In this document: positions 29,365 through 37,219 of the stretch, in pieces
Numbering within the stretch: position 1 is the stretch's first letter
How the letters are laid out: every line of letters starts with the position of its first letter
Assembly (NCBI GenBank): GCA_965216135.1
Contig: CBDCFL010000022.1
Coordinates: forward strand, 310,001 to 374,000
Length of the DNA stretch: 64,000 bases
Reading direction: 5' to 3'
From: CBDCFL01 sp965216135
GTDB taxonomy: Bacteria; Pseudomonadota; Alphaproteobacteria; Rhodobacterales; Rhodobacteraceae
The notes under the pieces: generated by a model
Seen by the model: only the letters and a program-made list of their open reading frames with translations
What the model was told of the DNA's origin: nothing
The model's database searches: none
Position numbers and translations under genes: made by a program

Positions 29365-30432
29365 ATGCCAGCCAGTGTTCCGCTTCGTCGCGACTTTGAT
29401 GCCCGCCACCTTCGTAAACTCGCCAGCCGTTGCAAGGATGCCCGGCAGAGCCGCCGTCTGTTGTCTCTTGCGGCGGTCTACGATGGCATGCGCCGTGGAG
29501 AGGCCGCAAGGATCGGTGGGATGGATCGCCAAACCCTGCGGGACTGGGTTCACCGGTTCAACGAAGAGGGACCGGATGGCCTCACCAACCGCAAGGGCGC
29601 GGGCCGGACGCGCTACCTGAGCGATGTCCAGATGAAAGAACTTGGCGAGATTGTCGAGACCGGCCCCGATCCGGCGGTGGACGGGGTTGTCCGCTGGCGG
29701 CGGATCGACCTGAAGCGGGTGATCGAGGCGCGCTTTGGCGTCATCTATTCCGAGCGCGGGATATCCAGACTGCTTGGCGAACTGGGCTTTGCCCATATCA
29801 GCGCCCGCCCGCAGCATCCCAGGCAGGATAAGCGGATCATCGAGGCGTTTAAAAAAAACTTCGCCGACACGCTCCAGGTGCATATAGCTGACCTGCCAGC
29901 GGGAACGCCGGTGGAGATCTGGTTCCAGGACGAAGCACGCCTTGGCCAGAAGAATGGCCTGACGCGCCTGTGGGCGAGAAAGGGCACGCGCCCCCGCCAG
30001 CCGGCCGATCAGCGCTATCACAACGCCTATCTGTTCGGCGCCATCTGTCCGGCTCACGGCAAGGGGGCGGCGCTCATGCTGCCTTGGGCGGACGCGCAAG
30101 CCATGCAGATGCATCTCGACGAGATCAGCCGCCACGTCGCCCGAAAGGCCCATGCGGTTGTGCTGATGGATCGGGCCGGATGGCACACCACCGGCAAACT
30201 CAAAGTCCCGAAGAACCTCACCATCATCCTGCTGCCATCGCGCGCTCCGGAACTGAACCCGGTGGAAAATATCTGGCAGTACTTGCGCGCCAATTGGCTC
30301 TCCAACCGCGTGTTCGAAGACTACAATGCCATCGTCGATGCTGGATGCGAAGCTTGGAAAAAGCTCATCGCACAGCCCGAAACCATCACATCAATCGGAA
30401 TGCGAAAATGGGCCCATATCGGTCAATGTTAA
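29365..30432 (+). CDS. IS630-family transposase (type A, copy 3)
   Basis: This 355-residue transposase is nearly identical to A1 and A2, differing at one noticed residue near the C-terminus (Lys for Asn in EAWKKLIAQ). The DDE motifs and the slippery A8 run (29851-29858) are conserved. The start follows AAAGGAGG by 6 bp. Confidence 0.92.
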   Translation: MPASVPLRRDFDARHLRKLASRCKDARQSRRLLSLAAVYDGMRRGEAARIGGMDRQTLRDWVHRFNEEGPDGLTNRKGAGRTRYLSDVQMKELGEIVETGPDPAVDGVVRWRRIDLKRVIEARFGVIYSERGISRLLGELGFAHISARPQHPRQDKRIIEAFKKNFADTLQVHIADLPAGTPVEIWFQDEARLGQKNGLTRLWARKGTRPRQPADQRYHNAYLFGAICPAHGKGAALMLPWADAQAMQMHLDEISRHVARKAHAVVLMDRAGWHTTGKLKVPKNLTIILLPSRAPELNPVENIWQYLRANWLSNRVFEDYNAIVDAGCEAWKKLIAQPETITSIGMRKWAHIGQC

Positions 30433-30533
30433 ATGCCGCTGGTATTAACCGGTAATTATCGCAGTACCGGTCGCCCGACCGCGCCGAATATGCTAGTCCG
30501 GCACCGCAAACCAGGCATTGCGCGGGAGCCGAT

Positions 30534-30962
30534 ATGACCAAAACTCCATGGCATCTTTTGCTGATCGGTGCCCTGTCGCTGTTGTGGAACTTACCCAGCG
30601 CGGCCGATTTTGTGCTGATCAATCTGGGCGCTGATTTCTACACCACCCGGATGTCAGCCGAACAGACAGGCTATTTTGACGCTTTCCCGTTCTGGGCAAA
30701 TGCGGCCTGGGGAATTGGTGCTCTGGCGGCAGTTCTGGGCTCTGTTCTGCTGCTGACACGATCGGGCCGCGCAGTGGCAAGTTTCTTGATCTCGCTGGTC
30801 GCAATGCTGATCATGGTTACCTACACGCTCGTACTGGCCGAGGTGACGGTCGCCGATCTGATGGGCCCCGTTGCGACGCTGATGTCGGTGGCCATTGTCA
30901 TCGTCGCGATGTTTTTGCTGTGGTATTCGCGCCGCATGCGCATCAGCGGCCACCTTCGGTAA
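30534..30962 (+). CDS. small four-TM integral membrane protein
   Basis: The 142-residue protein has four hydrophobic segments (around residues 7-27, 50-75, 80-103 and 108-132) separated by short loops, and a basic C-terminus WYSRRMRISGHLR. The start MTKTPWHLLLIGALSLLWNL resembles a family of uncharacterised proteobacterial membrane proteins that begin in the same way. No catalytic motif is visible. It stands alone between IS A3 and the split FAD oxidoreductase. Confidence 0.75.
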   Translation: MTKTPWHLLLIGALSLLWNLPSAADFVLINLGADFYTTRMSAEQTGYFDAFPFWANAAWGIGALAAVLGSVLLLTRSGRAVASFLISLVAMLIMVTYTLVLAEVTVADLMGPVATLMSVAIVIVAMFLLWYSRRMRISGHLR

Positions 30963-31513
30963 GCCATCAGGTCAGCCGCACGGTCTCAACCCAACCGCGC
31001 AAGCCTGCCCGCTAGACGCGATCTTGCGCGCCGGTCTATATAATCGCGCGCTCAACCACCGGCCTGCCCGCGGCGATGCGGTCAAACCCAAGCGCTGACA
31101 AGTCAAGCGTGCGAAACGCGCCGTAGGTGATCAATTCGGCGATGCCGCGCCCCATGGCCGGTGCCTGCTGCAGGCCATGGCCGGAAAAACCGTTGATGAA
31201 ATAAAGGTTCTCAGGGTCGCCCGCGAATCCGATGATGGCGTTCTGATCGAAGGTGTTGAATGCATAATGCCCTACCCAGGATTGGCGCACCTTCACGCGC
31301 CCAAAGGCTGCCACGCGCCCGGCCGCGGCGGGCCAGAATTTATCCTCCCACAGAGAATGATCCATATCGAAATCATCCGCATCGACGGCCTCGTCGCGAT
31401 CCGGCGCGCCGCCGATCAGATACCCTGATCCGCTTTGGCGCATGTGGATGCCGCCCGGGTCAATGGTCAGCGGCAATTTGCGCGCCACGGGCTCTGCCGC
31501 ATCAACCACGTAA

Positions 31514-32678
31514 TACCAACGGTCATTGATCAGAACCCATGCGCCCATTTGCGCATGCCGAGGGACATGATCTTCCATGGTTGGTCGATGAGGTTGTTCC
31601 AGGCTTGGCAGCACAGCGCGACGATGTCTTCGTAGGATTTGAAGATCCGGTTCGACAACCAGTTGTCGCGCATGAATTGCCAGACATTCTCCACCGGGTT
31701 CAACTCGGGCGATCGTGGCGGCAGCGCCAGGACGGTGATGTTGTCGGGGATCGCCAGCTTGGGCGTCAAGTGCCAACCGGCCTGATCGACGATCAGCACC
31801 GCATGGGCACCGGGATCGACGGCGGCACTGATCTCGATGAGGTGCGCCGCCATGGCGTCGGTGTCGCACCAAGGCATGACCAGCCCGGCGCCTTTCCCCT
31901 TCGCGGGACAGATCGCGCCGAAGATATAGGCCCATTCGGTGCGCTGGTCGCGGGGCGCCCGCGGGCGCGTGCCACGTCTGGCCCATCGGCGTGTGAGCTT
32001 ATTCTTCTGGCCGATGCGGGCTTCATCTTGCCACCACAGCTCTATCTCGACGCCTTTCGGGAGCCTCGCCCGGATCTTCGCCAGTTCGGCGGGGAAGTTT
32101 TTTTTAAAAGCCTCGACGGCCAGCTCGTTTTGCGCGTAGTGGCGCGGCCGCGCCGAGATCTTGGCGAAGCCGAGCGCCTTCAACTCGCGCCCGACCGTGG
32201 TCTCGTCGAGCGAGATGGCGAACGTCTCCAAGAGCCACCGCGCCAGGTCCTTGCGCCGCCAGCGCACGACGCCGTCGACCGCCAGGACCGGGCCGGCCTC
32301 AACAACCTCCGCCAGTGCGCGGCGGTGATCGGCGTTGAGCTTCGAGGGTGCGCCCGGTGACTTCCCATCGACCAGCCCGTCCGGTCCGCGGGCGTTGAAG
32401 CGCAGCACCCAGTCGCGAATGATCTGCAGACCGACGCCGCCGATCCGCGACGCATCCGTCCTGCTGCCACCATCGTAGACCTCGGCCAACGCCAGCAGAC
32501 GACGGCTCTGGGTCGCGTCCCTGGTCCTCTTCGCGAGGCGCCGCAGTGAGACGCTGTCAAAATCGTTCCGTAAGTCGATAGGCGCTGCCATGGCGAACCT
32601 CATTGGTTCACCACATTGAGTCAGAGATCGGACCGCTTGGGAATCCCCAACGTGAGTCAGGCATTCCGCTCGGTGGTA
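31514..32678 (-). mobile_element. IS630-family element, type B copy 3
   Basis: This 1165-bp element has the same ends as B1 and B2 and is flanked by TAA (31511-31513, 32679-32681). It interrupts the FAD oxidoreductase next to a 12-bp tandem repeat. The leader GANTC array is conserved. Confidence 0.9.
31530..32591 (-). CDS. IS630-family transposase (type B, copy 3)
   Basis: This 353-residue DDE transposase is nearly identical to B1 and B2; one noticed change is FAKISARP for FAKTSARP. All catalytic motifs are present and the frame is intact. Confidence 0.9.
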   Translation of the reverse strand: MAAPIDLRNDFDSVSLRRLAKRTRDATQSRRLLALAEVYDGGSRTDASRIGGVGLQIIRDWVLRFNARGPDGLVDGKSPGAPSKLNADHRRALAEVVEAGPVLAVDGVVRWRRKDLARWLLETFAISLDETTVGRELKALGFAKISARPRHYAQNELAVEAFKKNFPAELAKIRARLPKGVEIELWWQDEARIGQKNKLTRRWARRGTRPRAPRDQRTEWAYIFGAICPAKGKGAGLVMPWCDTDAMAAHLIEISAAVDPGAHAVLIVDQAGWHLTPKLAIPDNITVLALPPRSPELNPVENVWQFMRDNWLSNRIFKSYEDIVALCCQAWNNLIDQPWKIMSLGMRKWAHGF

Positions 32679-32686
32679 TAAGTGTA

Positions 32687-32734
32687 CGTTTGCGCGCGCG
32701 TTTGCGCGCGCGTTTGCGCGCGCGTTTGCGCGCG
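32687..32734. repeat. 12-bp tandem repeat (four units) encoding RAQT
   Basis: Four copies of CGCGCGCAAACG (minus-strand reading CGC GCG CAA ACG) lie 6 bp from the B3 insertion. They encode RAQTRAQTRAQTRAQT inside the FAD oxidoreductase. Because the unit is a multiple of three, copy-number change would not shift the frame. Confidence 0.85.
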
Positions 32735-33655
32735 TTTGCGCGGCTCAACAGGCAATGCCATGCCGGCCATGGCCGCAACCTGCGCCGCACGCGGGCCGGC
32801 GGCATTGACCACATAGCCGCAATCCATGGCCGCTCCGTCACCCAGCACCACCGCGCTAATCCCTGATCCGTCCTGTTCAAACCCCACCACCTCGACCGTT
32901 ATAAACCGCGCGCCCAGCGCTCGGGCACCGCGCACCCAGGCCGCTCGAATTGCTTCGGCGTCAAAATAGCCCTCATCTTCCAGCCCAAGTGAGCCCAGGC
33001 GAATGTCGTCCAGACGCATGAAGGGAAATTCGCGGGCCAGATCGGCAGGCTCCAAAAGTGCCGTGGCCGCACCCAGGCGGCGCTGCAGGTCGTGCATGGC
33101 GCGCATTGCGCGCGCGCCGTAATCGCTCGCCGCCAGATAAAGGTAGCCAAAATAGTCGGTTCTGGGCGGCACTGTGCCAGACCCGCCCATATGGGTTTTG
33201 AAATCGCGGATATAGGCCGCCGTAAACTGCGAAATTCGTATGTTGATCTCGGTCGAAAACTGCTGCCGCATACAGGAATTTGAATGGCTCGTTGACGCGA
33301 ATTCCAGGCTCGGGTCACGCTCGACCACTGTGATGTGTCCCGCAAATGCCGGATCAGAGGCCAAAAACCACGCAACCGCGCTGCCCATCATCGCGCCGCA
33401 AATAATGATGACATCGCTGTTGCGAACCGCCGTCATGCGCTGATCCAACTCGAAAATGGAGATTGCCGGGATGTACCAGCCGCACAAACCATGCAATTGC
33501 AGAAACAACTCCCCCGCGCTGCGAAAAGTGTTTCACAATTCGCAGCAACGCTAGATCGCCCAAAATCCGATTGTGACCACGATGTGGCAAAACCATCAAA
33601 CAAGCACAAATCCATCACTCCAGATAAGCTGTTAATAACAAACGGTAAAAGTTTA

Positions 33656-33724
33656 TAAACTCAACTGGCGGCAAACCTATCCAATCGCCCAGATAATCCG
33701 GGCCGCGGACCGGTCAGAGCGGTG
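33656..33724 (+). repeat. left copy of a ~69-bp direct repeat flanking the glycosyltransferase gene
   Basis: This block matches 34715-34783 at about 90 percent. In both copies one frame reads KLNWRQ(T/A)YPIAQIIRAAD and ends at an aligned TGA, so it looks like a duplicated coding tail. Flanking sequence outside the block is not similar. The region 33437-33655 holds no recognisable gene. Confidence 0.75.
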
Positions 33725-33920
33725 AAGGGCGCTGAAAAATTGGGAAAGCGGAACAGCGCCGCCCGGTGTTGGGAACCGGGCGGTTTCTTGTTTGCCACTT
33801 CGCGTATGGACAGATCAGACGGGATCGTGCCTGACGCGCCTTATGCCGGTTGCCGTCGTTGTCAATCCGCCAAAAGGGCAACTGGCGAAATTTCAAATCT
33901 TTGATAGCCTGATACGCACG

Positions 33921-34754
33921 ATGCAAAGCGAACCGAAATTTCCAAGGAAAATCTATAGCCTCTGGTTGCAGGGCCTTGATCAGGCTCCGGCCATGGTTCA
34001 GGCCAACTGGCACCGCTGGCAGGCGCTCAATCCTGACTACGAAATGGTTATCCTCGACAAAGACGCGGCTCTGAGCCTGACCGGGGATCTGCCCGTCGAC
34101 ATCTCAGACATCTCGCCCCAGGCCGGTTCCGATCTCATTCGCATTGCATTGTTGCGCCGATATGGCGGCGTCTGGGTCGATGCTTCTGCCTTTCCGGTCC
34201 GCCCGCTCGCTGACTGGCTTGAGCCACTGGTGGCGCAGTCGGGGTTTTTCGCATTTGCCTATGACGGCCAGACCCGCCCATTGGCCAGTTGGTTCCTCGC
34301 CGCTGGCCAGGGGTCTCTGCTGGCCAACAGATGGGCAGACCGAATGGATTTGTACTGGGCCAGCCCGCACGAATATGCGCCCGACCCCGGCGGCCCAAAA
34401 CTTCTCGACGGTGATCCGATCGCCGAAATGCGGCTGGACGATCCGGTCCCGTCTCGGCAGCGTCCCTATTTCTGGATGCACTACTTGTTTTACTACCTGC
34501 TTGAGCGCGACGGCGATTTCCGGCGGGCGTGGGAGGCATGCACCAAGCTCGGTGCACCGCAAGCCCACGCGCTGCAATCCCTGAATCGCCGCCGCCTGCA
34601 TTACGCCGGCAGGCATCCTGGCAAAAGCTGCCTGAAGGCAATTGTGCACAACATTTCAGGCGACCCGGCGCTGGCGCGCGCGGTTCACGCGCGGTTCAAA
34701 TGTCACCCGTCCAAAAACTCAACTGGCGGCAAGCCTATCCAATCGCCCAGATAA
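33921..34754 (+). CDS. capsular polysaccharide synthesis / GT32-type glycosyltransferase
   Basis: The 277-residue protein has PRKIYSLWLQGLDQAPAMVQ, then IRIALLRRYGGVWVDASAFP, in which GGVWVDAS is the DxD-type nucleotide-sugar and metal motif of the GT32/Caps_synth fold. The start is uncertain; 33921 (MQSEPKFPRKIYSLW) puts the first strand near the N-terminus, while 33843 would add 26 residues. The last residues run into the right-hand direct repeat in a different frame from the KLNWRQ frame, so the native C-terminus may be frameshifted. It probably modifies surface polysaccharide. Confidence 0.75.
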   Translation: MQSEPKFPRKIYSLWLQGLDQAPAMVQANWHRWQALNPDYEMVILDKDAALSLTGDLPVDISDISPQAGSDLIRIALLRRYGGVWVDASAFPVRPLADWLEPLVAQSGFFAFAYDGQTRPLASWFLAAGQGSLLANRWADRMDLYWASPHEYAPDPGGPKLLDGDPIAEMRLDDPVPSRQRPYFWMHYLFYYLLERDGDFRRAWEACTKLGAPQAHALQSLNRRRLHYAGRHPGKSCLKAIVHNISGDPALARAVHARFKCHPSKNSTGGKPIQSPR

Positions 34755-34783
34755 TCCGCGCCGCGGACCAGTCGAGGCGGTGA
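34715..34783 (+). repeat. right copy of the ~69-bp direct repeat
   Basis: This is the partner of 33656-33724. It overlaps the end of the glycosyltransferase frame. The alternative frame KLNWRQAYPIAQIIRAADQS ends at TGA 34781-34783. The changes relative to the left copy include silent ones, as expected for diverged coding sequence. Confidence 0.75.
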
Positions 34784-34927
34784 CGATCGACCACCGGCGT
34801 TCTCAAAGAAGCGCTCGCAGCAAAGTGTGGTTGAACCGCGCGCCGGAAATGGCATTATGGCACTGCCGCTGGCTCGCCAGTTGGTGCGGGCCAATTCATC
34901 AATTCCACATCTGACAGGGGGGCCGAC

Positions 34928-35587
34928 ATGAGTCTCAGAATTAACGACACCGCACCCGATTTCACCGCTGAAACCACCGAGGGCCCGATCAGTTTTCACG
35001 ACTGGATCGGCGACGGCTGGGCGATCATGTTTTCGCATCCCAAGGATTTCACGCCCGTTTGCACCACCGAGCTTGGGCATATGGCCGGAATTGCGGGCGA
35101 ATTTGCCCGCCGCAATTGCAAGATCATCGGCATTTCCGTCGATCCGGTCGACGCCCATCATAAATGGAAAGCAGACATCGCCACCGCAACCGGCCAGTCG
35201 GTCACCTATCCGATGATCGGCGATCCCGACCTGGCTGTTGCCAAGCTCTACGATATGCTGGGCTCTGAGGCCGGCAACAGCTTTGAAGGCCGCACCGCGA
35301 TGGACAACCAGACGGTGCGCACGGTGTTCCTGATCGGGCCGGACAAGAAGATCAAAATGCAGCTCAGCTATCCGATGACCACGGGGCGCAACTTTGACGA
35401 ATTGCTGCGGGTACTGGATTCGGTGCAGCTGACTTGGGGCCACAAGGTGGCCACGCCCGCGGGCTGGAGCCAGGGCGACGACGTGATCGTCGTTCCGGCG
35501 GTCTCCGACGACGACGCCCGCGCCCAGCACGGCAGTTTCGAGGCGGTGCTGCCGTATCTGCGGAAGGTCAACCAGCCGGGGGCGTGA
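34928..35587 (+). CDS. 1-Cys peroxiredoxin (Prx6 family)
   Basis: The 219-residue protein has the peroxidatic site FSHPKDFTPVCTTELG with Cys45, and the Prx6-type C-terminal domain (SYPMTTGRNFDELLRVLDSV, PAGWSQGDDVIVVPAVSDDD). No resolving Cys pattern of 2-Cys enzymes is seen. It reduces hydroperoxides in the cytoplasm with an external thiol donor. GGGGGG precedes the ATG. It is a single gene. Confidence 0.93.
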   Translation: MSLRINDTAPDFTAETTEGPISFHDWIGDGWAIMFSHPKDFTPVCTTELGHMAGIAGEFARRNCKIIGISVDPVDAHHKWKADIATATGQSVTYPMIGDPDLAVAKLYDMLGSEAGNSFEGRTAMDNQTVRTVFLIGPDKKIKMQLSYPMTTGRNFDELLRVLDSVQLTWGHKVATPAGWSQGDDVIVVPAVSDDDARAQHGSFEAVLPYLRKVNQPGA

Positions 35588-35642
35588 CGGGCGTCGGGGC
35601 TCGGGGGCCAGACCATGCCCGGCAACAAGGCGCGAAGCGCCG

Positions 35643-35804
35643 CCGGGCAGCGCCCGACCGCCGTCATGCCGCAGGCGTGCTTATCAGCACGACGGGCGGG
35701 CGCTACTGCACCGCCTGCACACCCGAACAAACGTAAGATGTGGCGGGACCATAAAGTGCAGACCTCACCTGTCGGCGCGCCCACCCGCGATCGGGCGCTG
35801 CCCT
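35643..35804 (+). repeat. GC-rich palindrome-ended intergenic repeat, copy R1
   Basis: It begins CCGGGCAGCGCCCGACCGC and ends with the near-inverse GCGATCGGGCGCTGCCC. The interior includes CACCCGAACAAACGTAAGAT and ATAAAGTGCAGACCTCA. Related copies are R2 (35894-36056) and R3 (47009-47149, inverted). No coding potential was recognised. Confidence 0.7.
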
Positions 35805-35893
35805 CGGTTGCTCCGGCTAGCCTAATGGCGCAATGGGCTCAGGGCGACCGTCGGACCGAAGGGCTTAGCCCAGCAACAAGGCACGAAGTGCCG

Positions 35894-36056
35894 CTGGGCA
35901 GCGCCCGACCGCCGTCACGCCGCAGGCGTGCTTTCAGCACGACGGGCGGGCGCTCCACCACCACTTACACACCCGAATGAACATAAGACGTGGCGGTGCC
36001 AAAAAGTGAAGACCTCAACCCACAGGGGCGCCCACCGGGGCGGTCGGTCGCTTGTC
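35894..36056 (+). repeat. GC-rich palindrome-ended intergenic repeat, copy R2
   Basis: This second copy lies about 90 bp after R1 in the same orientation and starts CTGGGCAGCGCCCGACCGC. Its right end (GCGGTCGGTCGCTTGTC) has drifted from the inverse of the left end. The interior keeps the ACACCCGAATGAACATAAGA block. R1 and R2 fill the region between peroxiredoxin and acylphosphatase. Confidence 0.7.
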
Positions 36057-36206
36057 ATATGGTTTTTCGGGCGGGACCTGCGAAGGTTGGGCCACTGCAC
36101 GCCACGCCAATTGTGGCGCGCAGTGGCGGTGGTCGGATCGTCGGGCGCTGGGTCTTTTCCGACCGCGCATTTCCACTGCGCATCCATTCCTAAGCTCGAA
36201 AAATCC

Positions 36207-36475
36207 CTACCGCCACACCTCAAACCCATCACCACCCCAATCCTCCGCCGCCTCCCAGCTCACATCGCTGACCTGCGCCGCCCGCGGTGCATCGCCGCCA
36301 CCATTTCGGCCACCCGCGCCTCCGGCCCCGACAACAACGCCTCGACCGCTCCGTCGCCCCTGTTTCGCACCCATCCCGCCAGCCCCAGCGCGCGCGCTTC
36401 CTGGGCCACCCAGCCACGAAACCAGACACCCTGCACGCGGCCCGTGGCCACCACTTTCCTGGCAATTTCCGTCAT
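36207..36475 (-). pseudogene. acyP: acylphosphatase, frameshifted
   Basis: The minus-strand frame from 36475 reads MTEIARKVVATGRVQGVWFR, then GWVAQEARALGLAGWVRNRG, which contains the catalytic Arg and Asn of acylphosphatase. After MHRG near 36285 the family sequence (AAQVSDVSWEAAEDWGGDGF, then EVWR and stop) continues in another frame. A small deletion in a GC-rich GCGG run is the likely cause. The intact enzyme would hydrolyse acyl phosphates. Confidence 0.8.
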
Positions 36476-36520
36476 TCCCCTTGATCCGCCCGGCCCATCG
36501 TCATCCCGCCAGACGGCCCT

Positions 36521-36769
36521 TCAATGCAACCTTGCCAGCGCCAGATAGCCCTCGACCGTCTCTTCGCCGAGCGCTTTCAGCGCCTCCAGCCGGTGCAGAC
36601 CCTCGATCAGCACGAACCCCTCGCCATCGGCGCGCACCCGGATCGGCACTTTCTGGCCGTTTTCCAGAATATCCTCGGCCAGCGCCTGCACGCGGGCCTC
36701 ATCCAGCGTTTTCATCCGCTTGACCGGGACACGGACTTTTTCGATCGGCAGGACGTGTTTTTCGAGCAT
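36521..36769 (-). CDS. small ParB/sulfiredoxin-like nuclease-domain protein
   Basis: The 82-residue protein consists only of a ParB N-terminal-like domain: PIEKVRVPVKRMKTLDEARV, then a GQKVPIRVRAD segment and the signature LIEGLHRLEALKALGEETV. It lacks the HTH and dimerisation domains of partition ParB. Stand-alone proteins of this type are of unknown function; the fold also occurs in sulfiredoxin. It lies about 45 bp downstream of the acylphosphatase start, on the same strand. Confidence 0.75.
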   Translation of the reverse strand: MLEKHVLPIEKVRVPVKRMKTLDEARVQALAEDILENGQKVPIRVRADGEGFVLIEGLHRLEALKALGEETVEGYLALARLH

Positions 36770-37219
36770 GGGTCACCTTTGCACGCCACGCGCAATGATT
36801 GCCAGCGCTTGCAGCACAACAGCCATTGTGCCGGATCGCGCTGGGCCGATCGGCCTGCCGGGTGCACACCACGGCCACCTCCCGACCGGAGCGGCAGGCA
36901 AGTGCCCATCCGTCCCTACACCGGCGCATCCCTGTCCGCCCGCGCCGCCCAGCGTCGTTGTTATCGCTACCGCCAATAACTCCAACACCTTAACCATGCG
37001 TCCACATGTGGACAGCGCCGCGCATCCGACCCGCAGTATCCCCACCACCAGCCAAATCGACCACGGCGATTTCAAGACCGCCGACCAGACAAATACCCCC
37101 ACCCCGGACACCGATCCGGCGCCGCGTCATGCCGGACGGCGCGCACCTCCCGGATCAGGTCTGCGGCGCGTCGGCTCTGCCATTGACCACCCACAATTTC
37201 CGCCGCATATGACCACCCC
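36770..37219. other. spacer upstream of lepA without a supported gene
   Basis: This 450-bp GC-rich stretch contains only weak open frames in several phases. One 112-codon minus-strand frame with an early hydrophobic segment is possible but has no recognised motif. No tRNA or riboswitch structure was recognised. Confidence 0.4.

Larger units (their letters stand above)
29283..30444 (+). mobile_element. IS630-family element, type A copy 3
   Basis: This copy is 1162 bp, in opposite orientation to A1 and A2, and bounded by TTA on both sides (29280-29282, 30445-30447). The flanking host sequences do not form one gene, so this copy may be a recombinant between two elements or mark a deletion. One residue of its transposase differs from A1 (EAWKKL for EAWNKL). 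Confidence 0.9.
31036..33436 (-). pseudogene. FAD-dependent oxidoreductase (DadA/sarcosine-oxidase type), split by IS B3
   Basis: The N-terminal part (32679-33436) reads MTAVRNSDVIIICGAMMGSA, a Rossmann FAD fold in which the first Gly of GGxxxG is Cys, then VVERDPSLEFASTSHSNSCM. The C-terminal part (31036-31513) has VDAAEPVARKLPLTIDPGG and FINGFSGHGLQQAPAMGRGI. Removing B3 and one TAA joins them in frame. A 4-fold RAQT repeat directly precedes the insertion point. The substrate was probably an amino or N-methylated acid. Confidence 0.85.

Noticed and set aside
32683..32740. CG-alternating tandem repeat as a CRISPR or Z-DNA regulatory element
   Set aside because: The units are only 12 bp, have no spacers, and lie in frame inside the FAD oxidoreductase coding sequence. 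They are best described as a coding microsatellite.
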